Shown here: piece by piece, positions 9,851-21,910 of the stretch
Position numbering within the stretch: position 1 is the stretch's first letter
Layout: every line of letters begins with the position of its first letter
Source of the DNA: Diplocarpon mali
Taxonomy: Eukaryota; Ascomycota; Leotiomycetes; Helotiales; Drepanopezizaceae
Assembly: GCA_024741835.1 (NCBI GenBank)
Contig: JAENRP010000276.1
Span: 1 to 59,589 of the forward strand
Direction: 5' to 3'
DNA length: 59,589 nt
Position numbers and translations under genes: made by a program
Notes under the pieces: generated by a model
Database searches by the model: none
Told to the model about the DNA's origin: nothing
Seen by the model: the letters and a program-made list of their open reading frames with translations, nothing else

Positions 9851-12181
9851 CACCACCTCCAATATATACGAGACAAGCCCTCATAATACAAGACAAACAC
9901 CACAGTATACATGGCAGACCTCTGCTCAGCTCCGCCACCACCCGGTGGTTTGACTTTGGATCATGCGATTCCACCACCCTGCGATCCCGTCTCCTTGAAT
10001 CTACACCCGATCGACACAGAGTCTCCCCGGGCCTGCATGGGTTCACGGCGGAGCTCCCTGCCGTGGAGTCCCCGAAGCGTGTGCATGCCTCTTCGTCCTG
10101 AAGACTCTGGACGGGCCGCCGCCCTCGGGGATGCCACACAGCTCCATGAGCGCGCGGGCTGCGTGCCCGACCGGCTGCAATATCAAGGGGTATCGACCGT
10201 GCTCCGGTCCTTGAGATAAGGGAGCCCTCCTCCATCCAACCCCCCTTCCTCGCACTCCTCCCAGGTCCAGCCCAGGAAGAGGTCGCGTGAGAGGACTCCG
10301 TACCCCTCTGCCCTTGACTTCCCAGTATATCCTTGGGAGGGGGAAGGGGGAGGCCCAAAGTATAAATCTCCACCTGGGCCAGCGGGAAAAAAAAAAAAAA
10401 AAAAAAAGTCAACCTCTGAACCCGCAGAGAGGTACGTCCTCAGTGCCAGGGGGCTGCCAATGTGGACCTCTGATTCCGGGGGGATGATGGAGACACATCT
10501 GCGGTCGACGGCAGTGAGTGAGTAGTCATCAGAGGACAGGAGAACCCTAGTCCGCGATGCGCCTGCCTCGACGCCCGCCCATCTCTTCTACGAGCCCCGC
10601 GTGGGCGAGGGGTTCTCGCTGGTTGCTTTTGGTCCTCCCGGTCACTCCCCCGCCGTCGGCCAATGTCCCGGCAAGGATCTGATAAGGTGCGATGGCAAAC
10701 CCGCGCACTCCTTCACGTGTGGCGAGTCCCCGACGAGCGCCAGTGGCCCTTGGAGGGGCTTGGGGGCTGGGTCGGCATGGTGCGGCGTTTGGGAGCTCAC
10801 GGCCAAGGATGAGGCTGGGGGGGGGGGGCAGGGGGCGAGTTCGCATACTGGCCACGATACTCCCGGCTGGAGAGGGTCGGGATGGTCGGAAAACCGTACG
10901 TCGGCAGGCCGCGTTCGGCTCAACGGAAGTTTCCTTGCGTTTCAGAGATATCTTCTTATCCTCAGTCCAAGGGAGAGAGGTTCCCTGTGGCCCCATGTCC
11001 ACCAAGGGAGGCGGGGTAGGGCTGGGGATTCGAAGGTGCGCCGCTTGGTCTTCTTGTTTCTTCTGGTGGGAATTTCCAGGAAGCAATTTCCAGGAAGCAG
11101 AACGATATACGACATTTCGTCGACGTCTGCTCAGCCAGCAGCTACCGATCCCCTCGGCCTGCTGTCGAGACATGGTTATCTTGCCAGGACCAAAGGTTCG
11201 GGGCTCAATCAAAGCGACCTGCTGTACCCCCGATCGCATTGATATATGAACCCCAACCTGACTCGACTTCTTGGCCTGTCTCCGGCGCGGTCGTTCCTCC
11301 AGGATACGCCAAACGTGGGCTCTGAATGTTTCGGTCGCGGCCGAGTCCCCGGAGTGATCGCGCATGCACCGAGAGGCTGGTTCCTCTCGGGATGCGCAGA
11401 CCGAAGGGGGGATGCAGCTGCTCGACACGATTCCCCTTCCCTTGGAGAGTTGGACCGACCCCCTCTCGAATGCTGGTCCGTGAAAGATTTCCTGGGCAAT
11501 TCCGGGGGTGTTCTGGTCAGGGCCGCCGAGGCCTTTTGGAGATGGGTCCGCGACGGTGGGAATAGCGCGTCTAATGCCGTAAGTAAGGTTATCTGATTTC
11601 CATCCTTTGTCGGACCGTAAGGGGGGACCCAGCCTGCGAAATACCGGATGCCGCACGACGATGGAGCTGCCGCGCAGGAAGCCCCGCGAAGGAGTCGGAC
11701 GTGTCGGCGGGGGGGGGGGGTCATGTTCGGCCAAGGCGCTAGGGGAAGGGGGAAGGGCGTTTCTGAAGTCGACGGTGAATCTTCAAAAATACTTGCCCAC
11801 CGACGGCGGCGACATCTCAGTCCCAGCCAGTCCCGTTGATGTCGTGCAGGCTCCGCGAGGAACATCGGATCCGCTGGCCCGACTATCCAGAGCATGTCCG
11901 AGGGGTGAGGAGACGGTCATGATCACTGACAGCTGGCTCGCAAAATAGGCTTTTTTTTCTTTCTTCTTATCCACACCTGAGCGAGTCAAAGCATCACATA
12001 TTGGATAGGGTTGGGAAGAAGAAACAGGAAAGGATAGGCCAAGATACGGCCCCTGCTCCATCCCCTGATGCGGTTTCGCGTCTTGCGGTGGCATGGCCTC
12101 TGGTGAAGCTCCGCTGCGAGTTCCATGATGGTGCTGCGCAATCGTGGGTACGCGGTGCAGAGTCAACAAATGGAGAGGCCC
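9851..12181. other. Gene-free GC-rich stretch
   Basis: About 2.3 kb. It holds a run of 21 A at 10387-10407 and poly-G runs near 10815 and 11710. A long frame on the minus strand at 10547-11734 has no recognisable domain, an arginine/proline-rich composition and no start context. It is treated as chance openness. Confidence 0.4.
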
Positions 12182-12232
12182 TGGAGCAAAGAGCAAAGAA
12201 CAAAGAGCAAAGAGCAAAGAGCAAGCAATGGA
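12182..12232. repeat. 7-bp microsatellite (GAGCAAA)n
   Basis: About seven near-perfect head-to-tail copies of GAGCAAA. Confidence 0.9.
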
Positions 12233-12358
12233 CATGGTGAGGACGAGGACATTCCCCGTCCCCTGGCATCGGTCGGCACTCGGAGGGGAATTGCTGCCAC
12301 GCTCCTTTTCTCTATTCACCCCGATGCCATTCCCAGGATGCGAGTCGCGCGTGAGCGA

Positions 12359-12383
12359 TGCTCTCTCTCTCTCTCTCTCTCTC
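12359..12383. repeat. (CT)n microsatellite
   Basis: Perfect CT dinucleotide run of about 12 units upstream of the assembly gap. Confidence 0.9.
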
Positions 12384-12558
12384 GTGCCGAAAAAGTGGTT
12401 CGCCCACTTTTCGCGCGAAGAAGATTAACAACCAAGAAGCCTCCTGCGTGGGGAGTGGATAAGATGGATCCCAAGTCCCATGCAGGATAACTGGGACGTC
12501 GGGAACCTCTCTCCACGAAAAGTAAAGAATCCGAGGCGGGGAAGATACATATGGGCGT

Positions 12559-12677
12559 NNNNNNNNNNNNNNNNNNNNNNNNNNNNNNNNNNNNNNNNNN
12601 NNNNNNNNNNNNNNNNNNNNNNNNNNNNNNNNNNNNNNNNNNNNNNNNNNNNNNNNNNNNNNNNNNNNNNNNNNNNN
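12559..12677. other. Assembly gap, 119 N
   Basis: Unresolved bases. The right edge (12678-12714) is nearly pure A with single C interruptions, and a CT repeat lies to the left, so the gap probably hides simple sequence. The promoter of the following gene is partly missing. Confidence 0.98.
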
Positions 12678-12734
12678 AAAAAAACAAAAAAAAAAAAAAA
12701 CAAAAAAAAAAAAAGGAGACTGCCGACCTGAAGG

Positions 12735-14483
12735 ATGTCTTCTGACACCACCACCACCCGACCGCTGATGGTGCAGGCCGTCAGTAGTATCTGGCTGGCC
12801 ATGGCGACTCTCTGTGTGGTGATTCGACTCATCGGGAGGTTTGTTTTCCTCAAGAGCGGCGGTCTGGACGATATCGCAATCACAATCTCATGGGTTTGGT
12901 TCTCCAGCCAGATCACAGAACACCACGCCTAACAACTTTCCAGGCTGCCTCGGTAGTCAATGTCGTGCTGGGCTTTATCGGTACCCATCCCCCCCCTCGG
13001 CCGGGATGCGTCGTGGGATGTTGACCAGTCTGCAGAAGTCAAGTACGGCATGGGAAAACAGATAGTCGATGTGGCGCCGGCTGACTTGATGAAGGCTACA
13101 GTAAGTGTCCTGCGAGCTTCGATTTTCTCCTCCCATCCGCTCAGGAAAAAGAAAAAGGCCGAGACAGATCGTCCTCGTTGCGCTGTCTCCTCTCCCCGGG
13201 CCTCGCTCAGCACGGCAATTCGTTGCTCCCCCAAGATATCACACTAACTCGGAGTTCTACAGTATGTACGTCCCCCTCCCCCGCTCGAGACGAGATTGAG
13301 CTGAGAGGATTCAAGTATCTCTGGATTGCCGCCATTTTCTATAACATCTCCTTGACCTTTGTCAAGATCTCCATTATCCTGCAGTACCTCCGTTTCTTCG
13401 TCGGCAGCGGAATCCGCTTGCTAGCTTGGATGCTCCTGGCATTCGTCGTCATGTGCGGCATCCAGGTATTCTTTACCTCCGTCTTTACCTGCATCCCCGT
13501 GTCCGCATTCTGGGGGGCTACCAGAGGGAGATGCATCAACCAGGTGGTCGTGCAGTTCTTCAACGCCGGCTTGAATATCCTCACCGATATCCTCATCCTG
13601 GCTTTGCCGGTCCGCGTGGTTTGGGGGCTGCATCTCCCGCACCGACAGAAGGTTGGCCTGATGTTCGTGTTTGGCCTGGGGGGCTTGTGAGCTGCCCGGA
13701 ATCCCCAACAGCTCGGTCGAGGAGAAACTGACATCGGAATAGTGTCTGTCTGGTCAGCATCTTACGGCTACATGCGCTGTACATCATGACCACAAGCAGC
13801 AATATCACTTGTAAGCCCTCCGAGCCGTACAGGCGAACTGCTACTCACAGATCCAAGATGATAGCGCCGTCGTCATGACATGGTCTATCGGTGAGTACTC
13901 TCCTACCTGACCCCTCCTCGCGCTTCGCTCGAGCGGCTTGGGACATGAGGCCCTCCTTCGTGTGCCGCCGATTGGTTGAATCCCCGCCTTGTTCCTCTCG
14001 TATGTTGGAATCAGTCATGCTGACTCGGAATCCTCTCACTAGTTGAAGCAGCTACCGGCATCAGTAAGTCATACTCCGCCCAGGATTTCCAACATTCTGA
14101 TCGGCACACGCGCATCTTATGTGACTTGGGGGCAAACGTGGCTCACGATCCGAACAGTATGTGCCTCGCTCCCGGCGATGAGGCCTTTCGTCTCACGACT
14201 CTTTCCTCGCTTCCTCGCGACGACGTATGCCACCCAGCAGCCGCCAGTCTCCTCGCAAGGCCGGTTTCGATCGATCCCAGATTCGACGGTCTACAGTGGC
14301 AAGTCGATCCAACTCACCAGCATCGAGAGCTCGAATAGGATGAACAAGGCAGCCTGTGAGAAGAAACCCGGGAAGCGGTCCAAGGACGTATACGTCACGA
14401 CGATGACGACGCAGGACGTCGAGTGCATCGGAGACCCGGCCTGTGACACAAGCCTGGTTGACAAGCGGCCAGGACGTTGCTGA
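12735..14483 (+). CDS. Fungal rhodopsin-domain integral membrane protein (SAT4/PTH11-like family)
   Basis: This is a predicted seven-helix plasma-membrane protein of the large fungal 'rhodopsin domain' family, whose members are mostly of unknown ligand. The manual model has exons 12735-12893, 12944-12980, 13036-13100, 13301-13686, 13743-13810, 13858-13890, 14043-14063 and 14158-14483, giving 364 residues in frame. Helices are clear in each exon. Family signatures include GGLDDIAI near the first loop, KYLWIAAIFYNISLTF-KISI, LNILTDILILALPV, VCLVSILRLHALY and GIICASLPAMRP. The C-terminal tail is Ser/Lys-rich and cytosolic. The third intron is uncertain: it may run 13101-13300, or be split by a 3-nt exon at 13263-13265. 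No CFEM domain is present. The promoter is cut by the assembly gap just upstream. Confidence 0.85.
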
Positions 14484-15520
14484 GAGAAGGGACCAAACGA
14501 TGTTACGAGAATGCGTCCTGGCTGTGTTCCGTGGCGCCACGTCAAAACCGGGAGTTGAGGCATATGGAGTTGGGGGTTAATTCGAGGATGGGCTAGCTGG
14601 CTGGCCTCTTGTTACGTGATAGCCATTACTACGGGTAGTAAAATTAAAAGATCAAGTAATGTTAGAAGTATTGTTTAATGATAGTACGGGAAATGCTTCG
14701 AAGAGACCGTTTGAATACAAGGCAGAGCGCTGAGAAGTTGGGCAAGCGAGCTCGGCATCATACCTACTGCGTGATATGCCCTCCAGACGACGTATCTCTC
14801 AAGCTTCAATCGTAGAACAGTGGAGAAAGCTTCTAAACGTGTACATGTAGGAGTAATCCGCTCGAAAGTGGTGGTCGAGAACTATGGAGCAGTAAGTCAA
14901 GGAGTAAGAAGGCTCCCAGCGCAGGTGCTAGTAAAGCCAGGGCACTTTTTTCTGAAGCACTTCCCAGCTTGAATAATCCTGTAGGTAAACAGATGGATAG
15001 CATGTGAATACTTCTCGATAGCTTTGCAGCAGCCCGTGGCGTCCATCACCTGCAGACAGAAGTAGCGCGGACTGGAGTTGATCCGCAACACGTACGCAGA
15101 TAGAACGGTGCGATAGAAAGCAAGTATCTAGATCATACATCTGACGAGGAGCTCAAGTTCCAACCAACATGAACCAAATCAGCCGCCAATTTAAGACGTA
15201 AATATCCTAGATTGGCCTTGACATATCATGTTTGTACGAGTACCCTAGGCTCTCCCCCACCAGACCGAACTCTCCTACAAAGATTCCAAGCGTTAATAAA
15301 TCATTCCTACCCATAGACATGGCAGAACAGTTTGGACTCCGATCACATGATCAGGCGTTCTGACCAGTCCACAAGAGGCCTAGTCCAGGCTTCCACGTCG
15401 ATTCGCCGAGACGTTGGTTCACGGCCGCAACAACTCTCCAACAAACAGATGCGCAGCCTCGCTCGTGGCTCGGTGCTCGCTGTACCTCCCACATGATGAA
15501 CTCGAGACTCTGCCGCAGCC
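14484..15520. other. Intergenic region, no gene seen
   Basis: About 1 kb of moderate-GC sequence between the rhodopsin-domain gene and the AT-hook gene. It presumably contains the promoter of the latter. Nothing else was recognised. Confidence 0.4.
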
Positions 15521-17155
15521 ATGGCAGGAATCGCGCGAAAAGACGTCGAGATCTTGATCCACACGACAGCTCCAAGCCGAGGGCAGGATGACGCACGATA
15601 TAGAGCTTTGGCACAAGCATATCTAGACTTCCAACCTGCGAAAAGGCGCGAGATAGGGGAGGAGATATCGCATCTCACCTCGGAAAGATGGGATGTGGAG
15701 CTCACCAGCCGTCCCCCGGACAGGTTGCAGCAATCCGCGCAGGAGGAAAGAGATTCGCAGGCATCATTTCATCCTGACCATGGAGAGAGCAGTGAAGAGG
15801 AGGAGCCCCTTCAACTTGTACGAGGCGACATGCTGGACTGCTCCCGGATGATCGATTCTCCCGATTTATCCTTCAATAGCGCTGCGGATAATGCAGACTC
15901 CCCGATATTCCGATCCCGAATTACATCTCGGAGAGATGGCTCAGAAGCTCAGCAGGACCGGGAGAGAGAATCGGGGGACGCACGCGTCTCCCCCCCGAGT
16001 ATCATAGCTGACTCTCAGCCTGAGAATATCAACCTCATGATAAGCTTCTCCTCGCCCACCCGGATGCTGGAATTGTACCTCCAGCATCAGGAGAGCCAAG
16101 CACCGGGATCGGATTCTGGGATCAGCACTCCCGAACGGCAAAATGAATCAAGCAGCCTTGGCCTCCCGGCGCGTACGAGAGGAGGGCTATCGGTATCCCC
16201 TGAACCCAATTGCAGCAGACCAAGGAGCCTAGAACTTGCAGCTGAATCCCAAAGCGGGCCGCCCTCGTCAACTTCAGCCGACGACCCGACACAGTCTTCC
16301 CCGTCAGTCGTCAAGGGTCGTGGACGTCCCAGACGTGTTCCTGAGGTTGAAAGTCTGAAGCCACCATCTACCCAAGACCCGGCACAATCTTCACCGTCAG
16401 TTGTCAAGGGTCGTGGACGTCCCAGACGTGTTCCTGAGGTTGATAGTCTAAAGCCACCATCTACCCAAGACCCTCAGCTCGGCCTGAAGAGAAAGTGGGA
16501 CAGCTCAAGCTCCGGAGAACCACGGCATTCGTCGGCTCCATCGAAGGCAACAGGCCGCTCTGTTCGATGTCCAACCCCTGCCCAACCTCTAACCGTGAGA
16601 CCCGAGAAGCGTCGTCACATCGAATCGCTGGATCCGCATGTCACCCCGAGCAGTCCGTCAATTCCTTCCTCCAGCACTCCTGGAGTCAGAGCCAGCAGCT
16701 TCGGTGGTCCGTTAGTATGGACTGAAAAGTGTGAGATTCGGCCTCACCTGCCGGCTACTTCGGTGGGGAATCTCACGCCCGAAATGCTACTAACTTCTTC
16801 CTTGGCAAGATTTGAGAAAGAGTTGACCAAAGTGTCGCTTGTCCCGGCTTACCAAAGCCGCGGGGTACGGGATATGGAGAGGGGCTATTGGCTAGTCAAC
16901 TGCGAAGGCTGGGATGAAAATCACCGGCACGAATGCTGGGAGAGGCTTGGAAACTTCGTTGGATCCGATCACGCAGGGTGGGCGGTCTGGTGTATCCGAG
17001 ACGAGTGTTTCAGAGAAATCAGAGTCTTTTGCTTTGGCTTTGTTGCCGGGCAGGTCTACCTGTTACTGTACATGGCCAGCCTCGGCAAGATCAAGAAGGC
17101 CGGACTCTGCTGGAAAGGTGGAGACGGAGAGACGATCATCAGAATGCCATCGTAA
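15521..17155 (+). CDS. Uncharacterised protein with two AT-hook-like motifs and a conserved Trp-rich C-terminus
   Basis: A single-exon frame of 544 residues with a good start context (GCCATGG). The N-terminal 110 residues are helical and charged. The middle is long, Ser/Pro-rich and probably disordered. Two copies of KGRGRPRRVPEV at residues 265 and 296 match the AT-hook core GRP flanked by basic residues, which binds the minor groove of AT-rich DNA. They lie in a perfect-phase 93-bp direct duplication (16283-16375 and 16376-16468). The C-terminal 110 residues form an ordered Trp/Cys-rich module with GYWLVNCEGW, WERLGNFVGSDHAGWAVWC and GQVYLLLYMASLGKIKKAG. I believe similar C-termini occur in other filamentous fungi, but I know of no assigned function. 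Nuclear, DNA-associated action is an inference from the hooks only. Confidence 0.75.
   Translation: MAGIARKDVEILIHTTAPSRGQDDARYRALAQAYLDFQPAKRREIGEEISHLTSERWDVELTSRPPDRLQQSAQEERDSQASFHPDHGESSEEEEPLQLVRGDMLDCSRMIDSPDLSFNSAADNADSPIFRSRITSRRDGSEAQQDRERESGDARVSPPSIIADSQPENINLMISFSSPTRMLELYLQHQESQAPGSDSGISTPERQNESSSLGLPARTRGGLSVSPEPNCSRPRSLELAAESQSGPPSSTSADDPTQSSPSVVKGRGRPRRVPEVESLKPPSTQDPAQSSPSVVKGRGRPRRVPEVDSLKPPSTQDPQLGLKRKWDSSSSGEPRHSSAPSKATGRSVRCPTPAQPLTVRPEKRRHIESLDPHVTPSSPSIPSSSTPGVRASSFGGPLVWTEKCEIRPHLPATSVGNLTPEMLLTSSLARFEKELTKVSLVPAYQSRGVRDMERGYWLVNCEGWDENHRHECWERLGNFVGSDHAGWAVWCIRDECFREIRVFCFGFVAGQVYLLLYMASLGKIKKAGLCWKGGDGETIIRMPS
16283..16468 (+). repeat. 93-bp tandem duplication encoding the AT-hook unit
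   Basis: Two adjacent 93-bp copies (31 codons each) with few differences, within the AT-hook gene. The duplication keeps the frame and doubles the DNA-binding motif. Confidence 0.9.
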
Positions 17156-20100
17156 TCCGTACTGTCGGTTTCGTTGGGTTGTCTGTACCCTGATTGCCAT
17201 CGATTTCTCTCTCGCTTGACTTCAGAAGTTTTCACGATTTGCAGCGTCAGAACAAGGTGCTAACCCTGTCTGTGACAATCTTTGTTGATCGTCGAGGACT
17301 CCATATTGACAGACCAGATTGATCGTTTCTTGAGCCAGCATGCTTGGCAGTTCTGACGCTCCTTTTCTCTGCAGAAGGAGACCTCTCTATCTGTTCGACT
17401 CGCTAGCAAGTTTGTCCTTTGATGATTTCTTTTGGATACTTGTTCCAGGCTAAATCAACACTATCACAGTCTCAATTCAGGGAGAGCTCTGACTATGGGT
17501 TTGCAATGTTTAACTCACCTTCATGTGGTGTTTATTTTGCCTGCGACGATGTAGTTTCACATGGCATTTCCGAGCCCTTGCTTTGCGCGGAAAGTAATAT
17601 CCCTTGTTGGGAAGGCTGAGCAGACCCGTGTGTCGAAACCGAGCAAGACGAGGCTGCGGACCGCCATCTACCCAGCTTTCCACGCGGCAGCATCTAGTGT
17701 TCGAATTCATCTTGGAAGTAGATCCGCCAGCACCTGATTGAGCTGGCGGACAATACTCAATCGTCAGTCACGCTTTCTCCTATCAGCCTCCTACCCCTGA
17801 ACTGGAGAAGAGGGTTCAACGCAGAAGTGGGTTATTGGAACCGATTCAAGTGGCAAGAGGCCGTAAGGCACAGCTACACCTAGCTTTTCCCTTTTCTTTA
17901 GGCGTACCTGCTACGTCCATTAGCGACATCTCCCTTTTTTAAAAAAAAAATATATATACTTATTAGTTCTAAACTATATAGTACGAGCGGGAAACGCGAT
18001 GGTCGGGTTTATATACGCGGAGAAACTAGCCTAAAAACTTGTTATATTTCTACTATTTAGTCTATTATACTCATAATTACCAAATTTCTAGATAAGAGTC
18101 TAACCCGTACCTTGATAGTTATTCCTAGGTCTTAGGCGAGTGCGTTCTCAGAAGGTGCCTCGATATCGCCTTGGGTTCTCTATTTAGGATAAACCCTGAT
18201 ACTAACAGCGGCTATTGATCTACTACACGAGGCCTTAGTGGTCGGCGGCGGCTTTCGATTATAGCCCTTTTGAACGACTCTATATGACATATTTACAATA
18301 TATCCTTTCCCTTCTCCTCTTCCCTGTATATTACAACTTGGCTTTTTCCTTTGACATCTTTATCAAGCCTTTCCTCTGATGATAGGTACAGATCTAGATA
18401 ATATCCAGGGATATAAGTAACGGTCGAGAGTAGAGGGTATTTGTAAAGAAGTGGTATAGTAGAAAGAGAAACATTCATTTTGACATTTTCGAAAGTTCTA
18501 GCTTTGTTTGACTTAGGGCTTGATTGTTTTCGAGTCGAAGGAAAGGACTTGATCTTGGCTTTGCAGGTTGATGAGGACTCGAGAGGTTTGTGGGAGATGC
18601 TAGAGAAGGTGTTGGGTCGTTGTCTCCCTATCTGACTATATTTGCCTAGGCGCCTTTTTAAGAAGATACCCGCTGAAGAAAGAGCAACTATCAGCCAAGG
18701 GAAAGATCAGGTAGACCCTCATCTACGGAATTAGAGACCCTAGGTAAAGAGAACTGAATAGGAAATTGCGAAGAGTTTTTTGTACTTATTTTCTTCGTAT
18801 ACCCAATCCAACTTGAGCGTTTTTCGCTTGTGCTATTTACTTTAGAGCTAATATAGCATGTTAATAGCAACAAACATCACCTCAAGTGCACTCCAGAGCC
18901 AGTTGCTCCATTCTGGAACTTGCCATACTGGCTTTCTTGCACGCCTGCGTTTTTCCATTTACCTTGAGCGACTACTGGCCTTGATATAATAAGGTACATT
19001 TGAGTAGGTAAGTAAATACATGTTTCCCCTGATCTTTATTCCACGAGTTTAAGCGATGTTAAAGTGTAGTCTTAAGATGGTATCACATGGCGTTCAAAAG
19101 CAGCCATGTATGTAATACTTCGCAGGAAATCAATACGTAAAGCCCAATTCTTGTCATCCAATAAGACAAGTATAGTTCATTATCGTGTAAATGTACTTCT
19201 CACTAGAATCTATTAATAACAGCCGAATTCTGCGTCAAGCTACCTTCTACTACTCTTCTTCCGTACTCTTAGTATATGGACTATTAATAAAGAAAGTTCA
19301 AGCGTAGTCGTATAGGGCGGAAGCAGGGAGCGAGGAGAGGAAAGCGTCACTAACGATTATAGTTTTCTAGTCCGCAATCACCTACAAGTCTTTGACATAT
19401 CCCCCCCCCTCGGAGACTGCTGCCTACTATTAGCGGGCAGTTGTTTAGAGCCAAGTACCTATCTAAAGAAGATGGTCATGATATGTAATATACACTCCTA
19501 GAAAAGGCTGTTCAAGCGCACCTCCCAGGACACGGCGCTTATGCTTCGTATCACCCTGGGTCTCTTGGCGGATGTGCATACTGCTGTGTCTGCCGTGGGT
19601 TTTTAAGTTGCGGTGCCTCCGCTCTCCCGAGGTGGAAATATCGTCTACACCAATGAAAGGGTCACCAGCTGGAAATCGGTACAGGGTCTCTCGCTTCGTA
19701 TTGCACAGTACAGTGTTGTTACCTCCGCCCTGGGTTGAATATTACAAAGGAATTCCTTCGTCTTTGCCACCGCCCAAAACTAGCACTTTCACCCGGGAAG
19801 AGGGAAAGTGAATTATAGGACAGACTACGTACTCTCTTGTTTTTCATAAGGCTGCAAGTGTGGCTTAGCAAGGTCCTTAACTAGAAATTCACCGGGCCCG
19901 TTCAACCACAGGTCCACATTTGCAGCCCATTGGAAAAGGTGTGTACAGGCACAGAGTATGACGAACAGTATGGAAAGCTTAAATCAGCGCCGCTGCATAC
20001 TCGTACACAACACAGTTCCCGCCACAAGGATCTGGACCATTGCAACCCAAACAAGGATAAGCGGGAGATCTTTACGGCGGGTTTCCACGGCACCCTACAT

Positions 20101-21910
20101 TACTATAGGGAAAGCGGACCCCCCTTGGTCTTGCAAGCAAAAAACTTTTCTTCTGCTATACATAGGTGTTTCCAGACAACTCGGATCCTCGTGCCTGTGG
20201 TCTCCTGCTCAACGAGTGGCGGCTTGTTCAAAGTGAAGCAGAGGCGGTGCTACCGATTGCAACAATCGCATGCTGGAATAACACGACACTCCCTCTGTTG
20301 CTGGGGAAAACGGGGGCAAGGGCCAGCTGCGGGCATCCTACCATGGGATAGAGTAGCCACTCGGAGTAGGGGACAATGTTCTCCTCTCGGTACCTTGATC
20401 GACTCCGAGACGACACTTTACAGTTTAGTCGTCATAGCCCATGGGCTGCCAACTCGTACTCTTTTAGTGTGATCATGCTTTCGTGTTTACGAAGCAAGAA
20501 AGCGGCTAAACGACTACCAAGCCTTCAAATCTTTACAGACACTTTAATTGCAATTCTCTTTTTCCCCCGCAGAAAGTGGATCGGAAATCCTACAGAAACC
20601 CACTAGAAGGCATAAAATCCTAGCTAGTCAGGGAAGTGTCCGGACGCTTCGAAGCTGAAGAAAGAGCCGCGGTGGGACACTTACATTCTGATTTGCAGTT
20701 GTTAAGACGGCGGATCCTTACGGCTTCTAGAATTTTCATTTGCGATTTCTATGCAGTCCAATGAGTGGGTATCTAGATCCATTGAATGCAGATAAAAAAT
20801 GAAGAAAAGAGGTAATCAGATCCAACTCCCGGTTCTTCTCCGAGTACGATGGGTAGAAAAACTTATATATTGAACTTGAGAATTCAATATATTTTACGGC
20901 AGCAAACTCAAGTACAAATACTGGGAGTCGAATAGCGAGAAACCTACTCCAGGGGTGGTCCGCTATACCTAGATGGGAAAATTCGGTCCTCCTTTGTTTT
21001 GCTCAAGTTCTAAAGCGTTTGGATACTTCTCTAAATAGCTAGAATTTTTACTTTGCAACGGATTTCTACCCTAGCTCTGATTTATCATAGTCGGGAGAGT
21101 AGACAGAGGCGGCGGTAGAGACTCGGCTTGTTTTCGCCTTTTTGTTTACCTCGCAAGTGCTGACTGTATTCCTCTTGTTTACACCACGTTGGTGTGCTGG
21201 GCGGCCGGTTTCAGCCCCCTGTTGTCTGCGCATCCAGGAGAGCGATCATAGCCGAATGAGCTGTTCTCCCCTGTTCAAAAGTCTATTTTTACATAGAGTT
21301 CTTGGCCTTGGATTCGGAGATATTCAGATGGTCTACAGCACAGCATGTACTTGAAACGTTTTTCCGCCTACATTCAGCGATTGCAGAGGTATGACGCATG
21401 TTAATGTCAATGTCAAAGAAGATAGTGTCTCGAATACATCTACGGGAATCTGATCTGGGTGCGGATAGCGACCAAATTGGATACGCTCAGTCAGCTAGCT
21501 GTGTAGTGTTATTGATTGCGAGTGGCAGAAATATTCTCGTTGGCTAGGAGAAATTATGTCCCAGACGAAGGATTCGAACGGAATATTCCTGTATACCGAG
21601 CACAATTATAATGAAAGTTCCACCATGGCAGCTCCCGACTAGCTCCTTATAGGGTGTGTAGTCCTGAAGCTTGTGTCCCTCGCACCAATCATTACCAGTT
21701 ATGGGTTCGTATTTGCGGGGTGCGGGGGGGGAGAGGGGGAGGGGGGGGAAGGCTGCGATCCAATTCCATCACCAGGGACTCTTCTGATCTTAGCTATAAG
21801 AACCGGCAAATTGGCGCCCTCTTCATCTTTCTCTCCTCACTCGGCCTCATTGAGCTTTCATTCAGTCCGAAACGTGCGCACTGTTTTCTGACCGCAAGCT
21901 ACCGATCAAC
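17156..21910. other. AT-rich, RIP-like gene desert
   Basis: About 4.7 kb without any intact gene. The core (about 17930-21100) is markedly richer in A+T and TpA than its flanks and full of stops in all frames, as expected of a repeat decayed by RIP. No terminal repeats, target duplications or transposase/reverse-transcriptase motifs could be traced, so the parent element is unknown. Short open frames near 19930-20470 have no family match. A G-rich run lies near 21718-21752. Confidence 0.6.
21795..21800 (+). promoter_or_regulatory. TATA-like box of the arabinofuranosidase gene
   Basis: CTATAAG about 111 bp upstream of the AbfB start codon, at a spacing typical of fungal core promoters. Confidence 0.4.

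Noticed and set aside
10387..10407. Run of 21 A as a retroposon tail
   Set aside because: No target-site duplication or upstream element body recognised; probably simple slippage.
10547..11734. 395-codon minus-strand frame
   Set aside because: Arg/Pro/Ser-rich, no recognisable domain, no splice or start support; expected by chance at this GC.
21560..21600. GATTCGAAC block as a minus-strand tRNA T-arm
   Set aside because: The stem does not pair and no cloverleaf or anticodon arm can be drawn around it.
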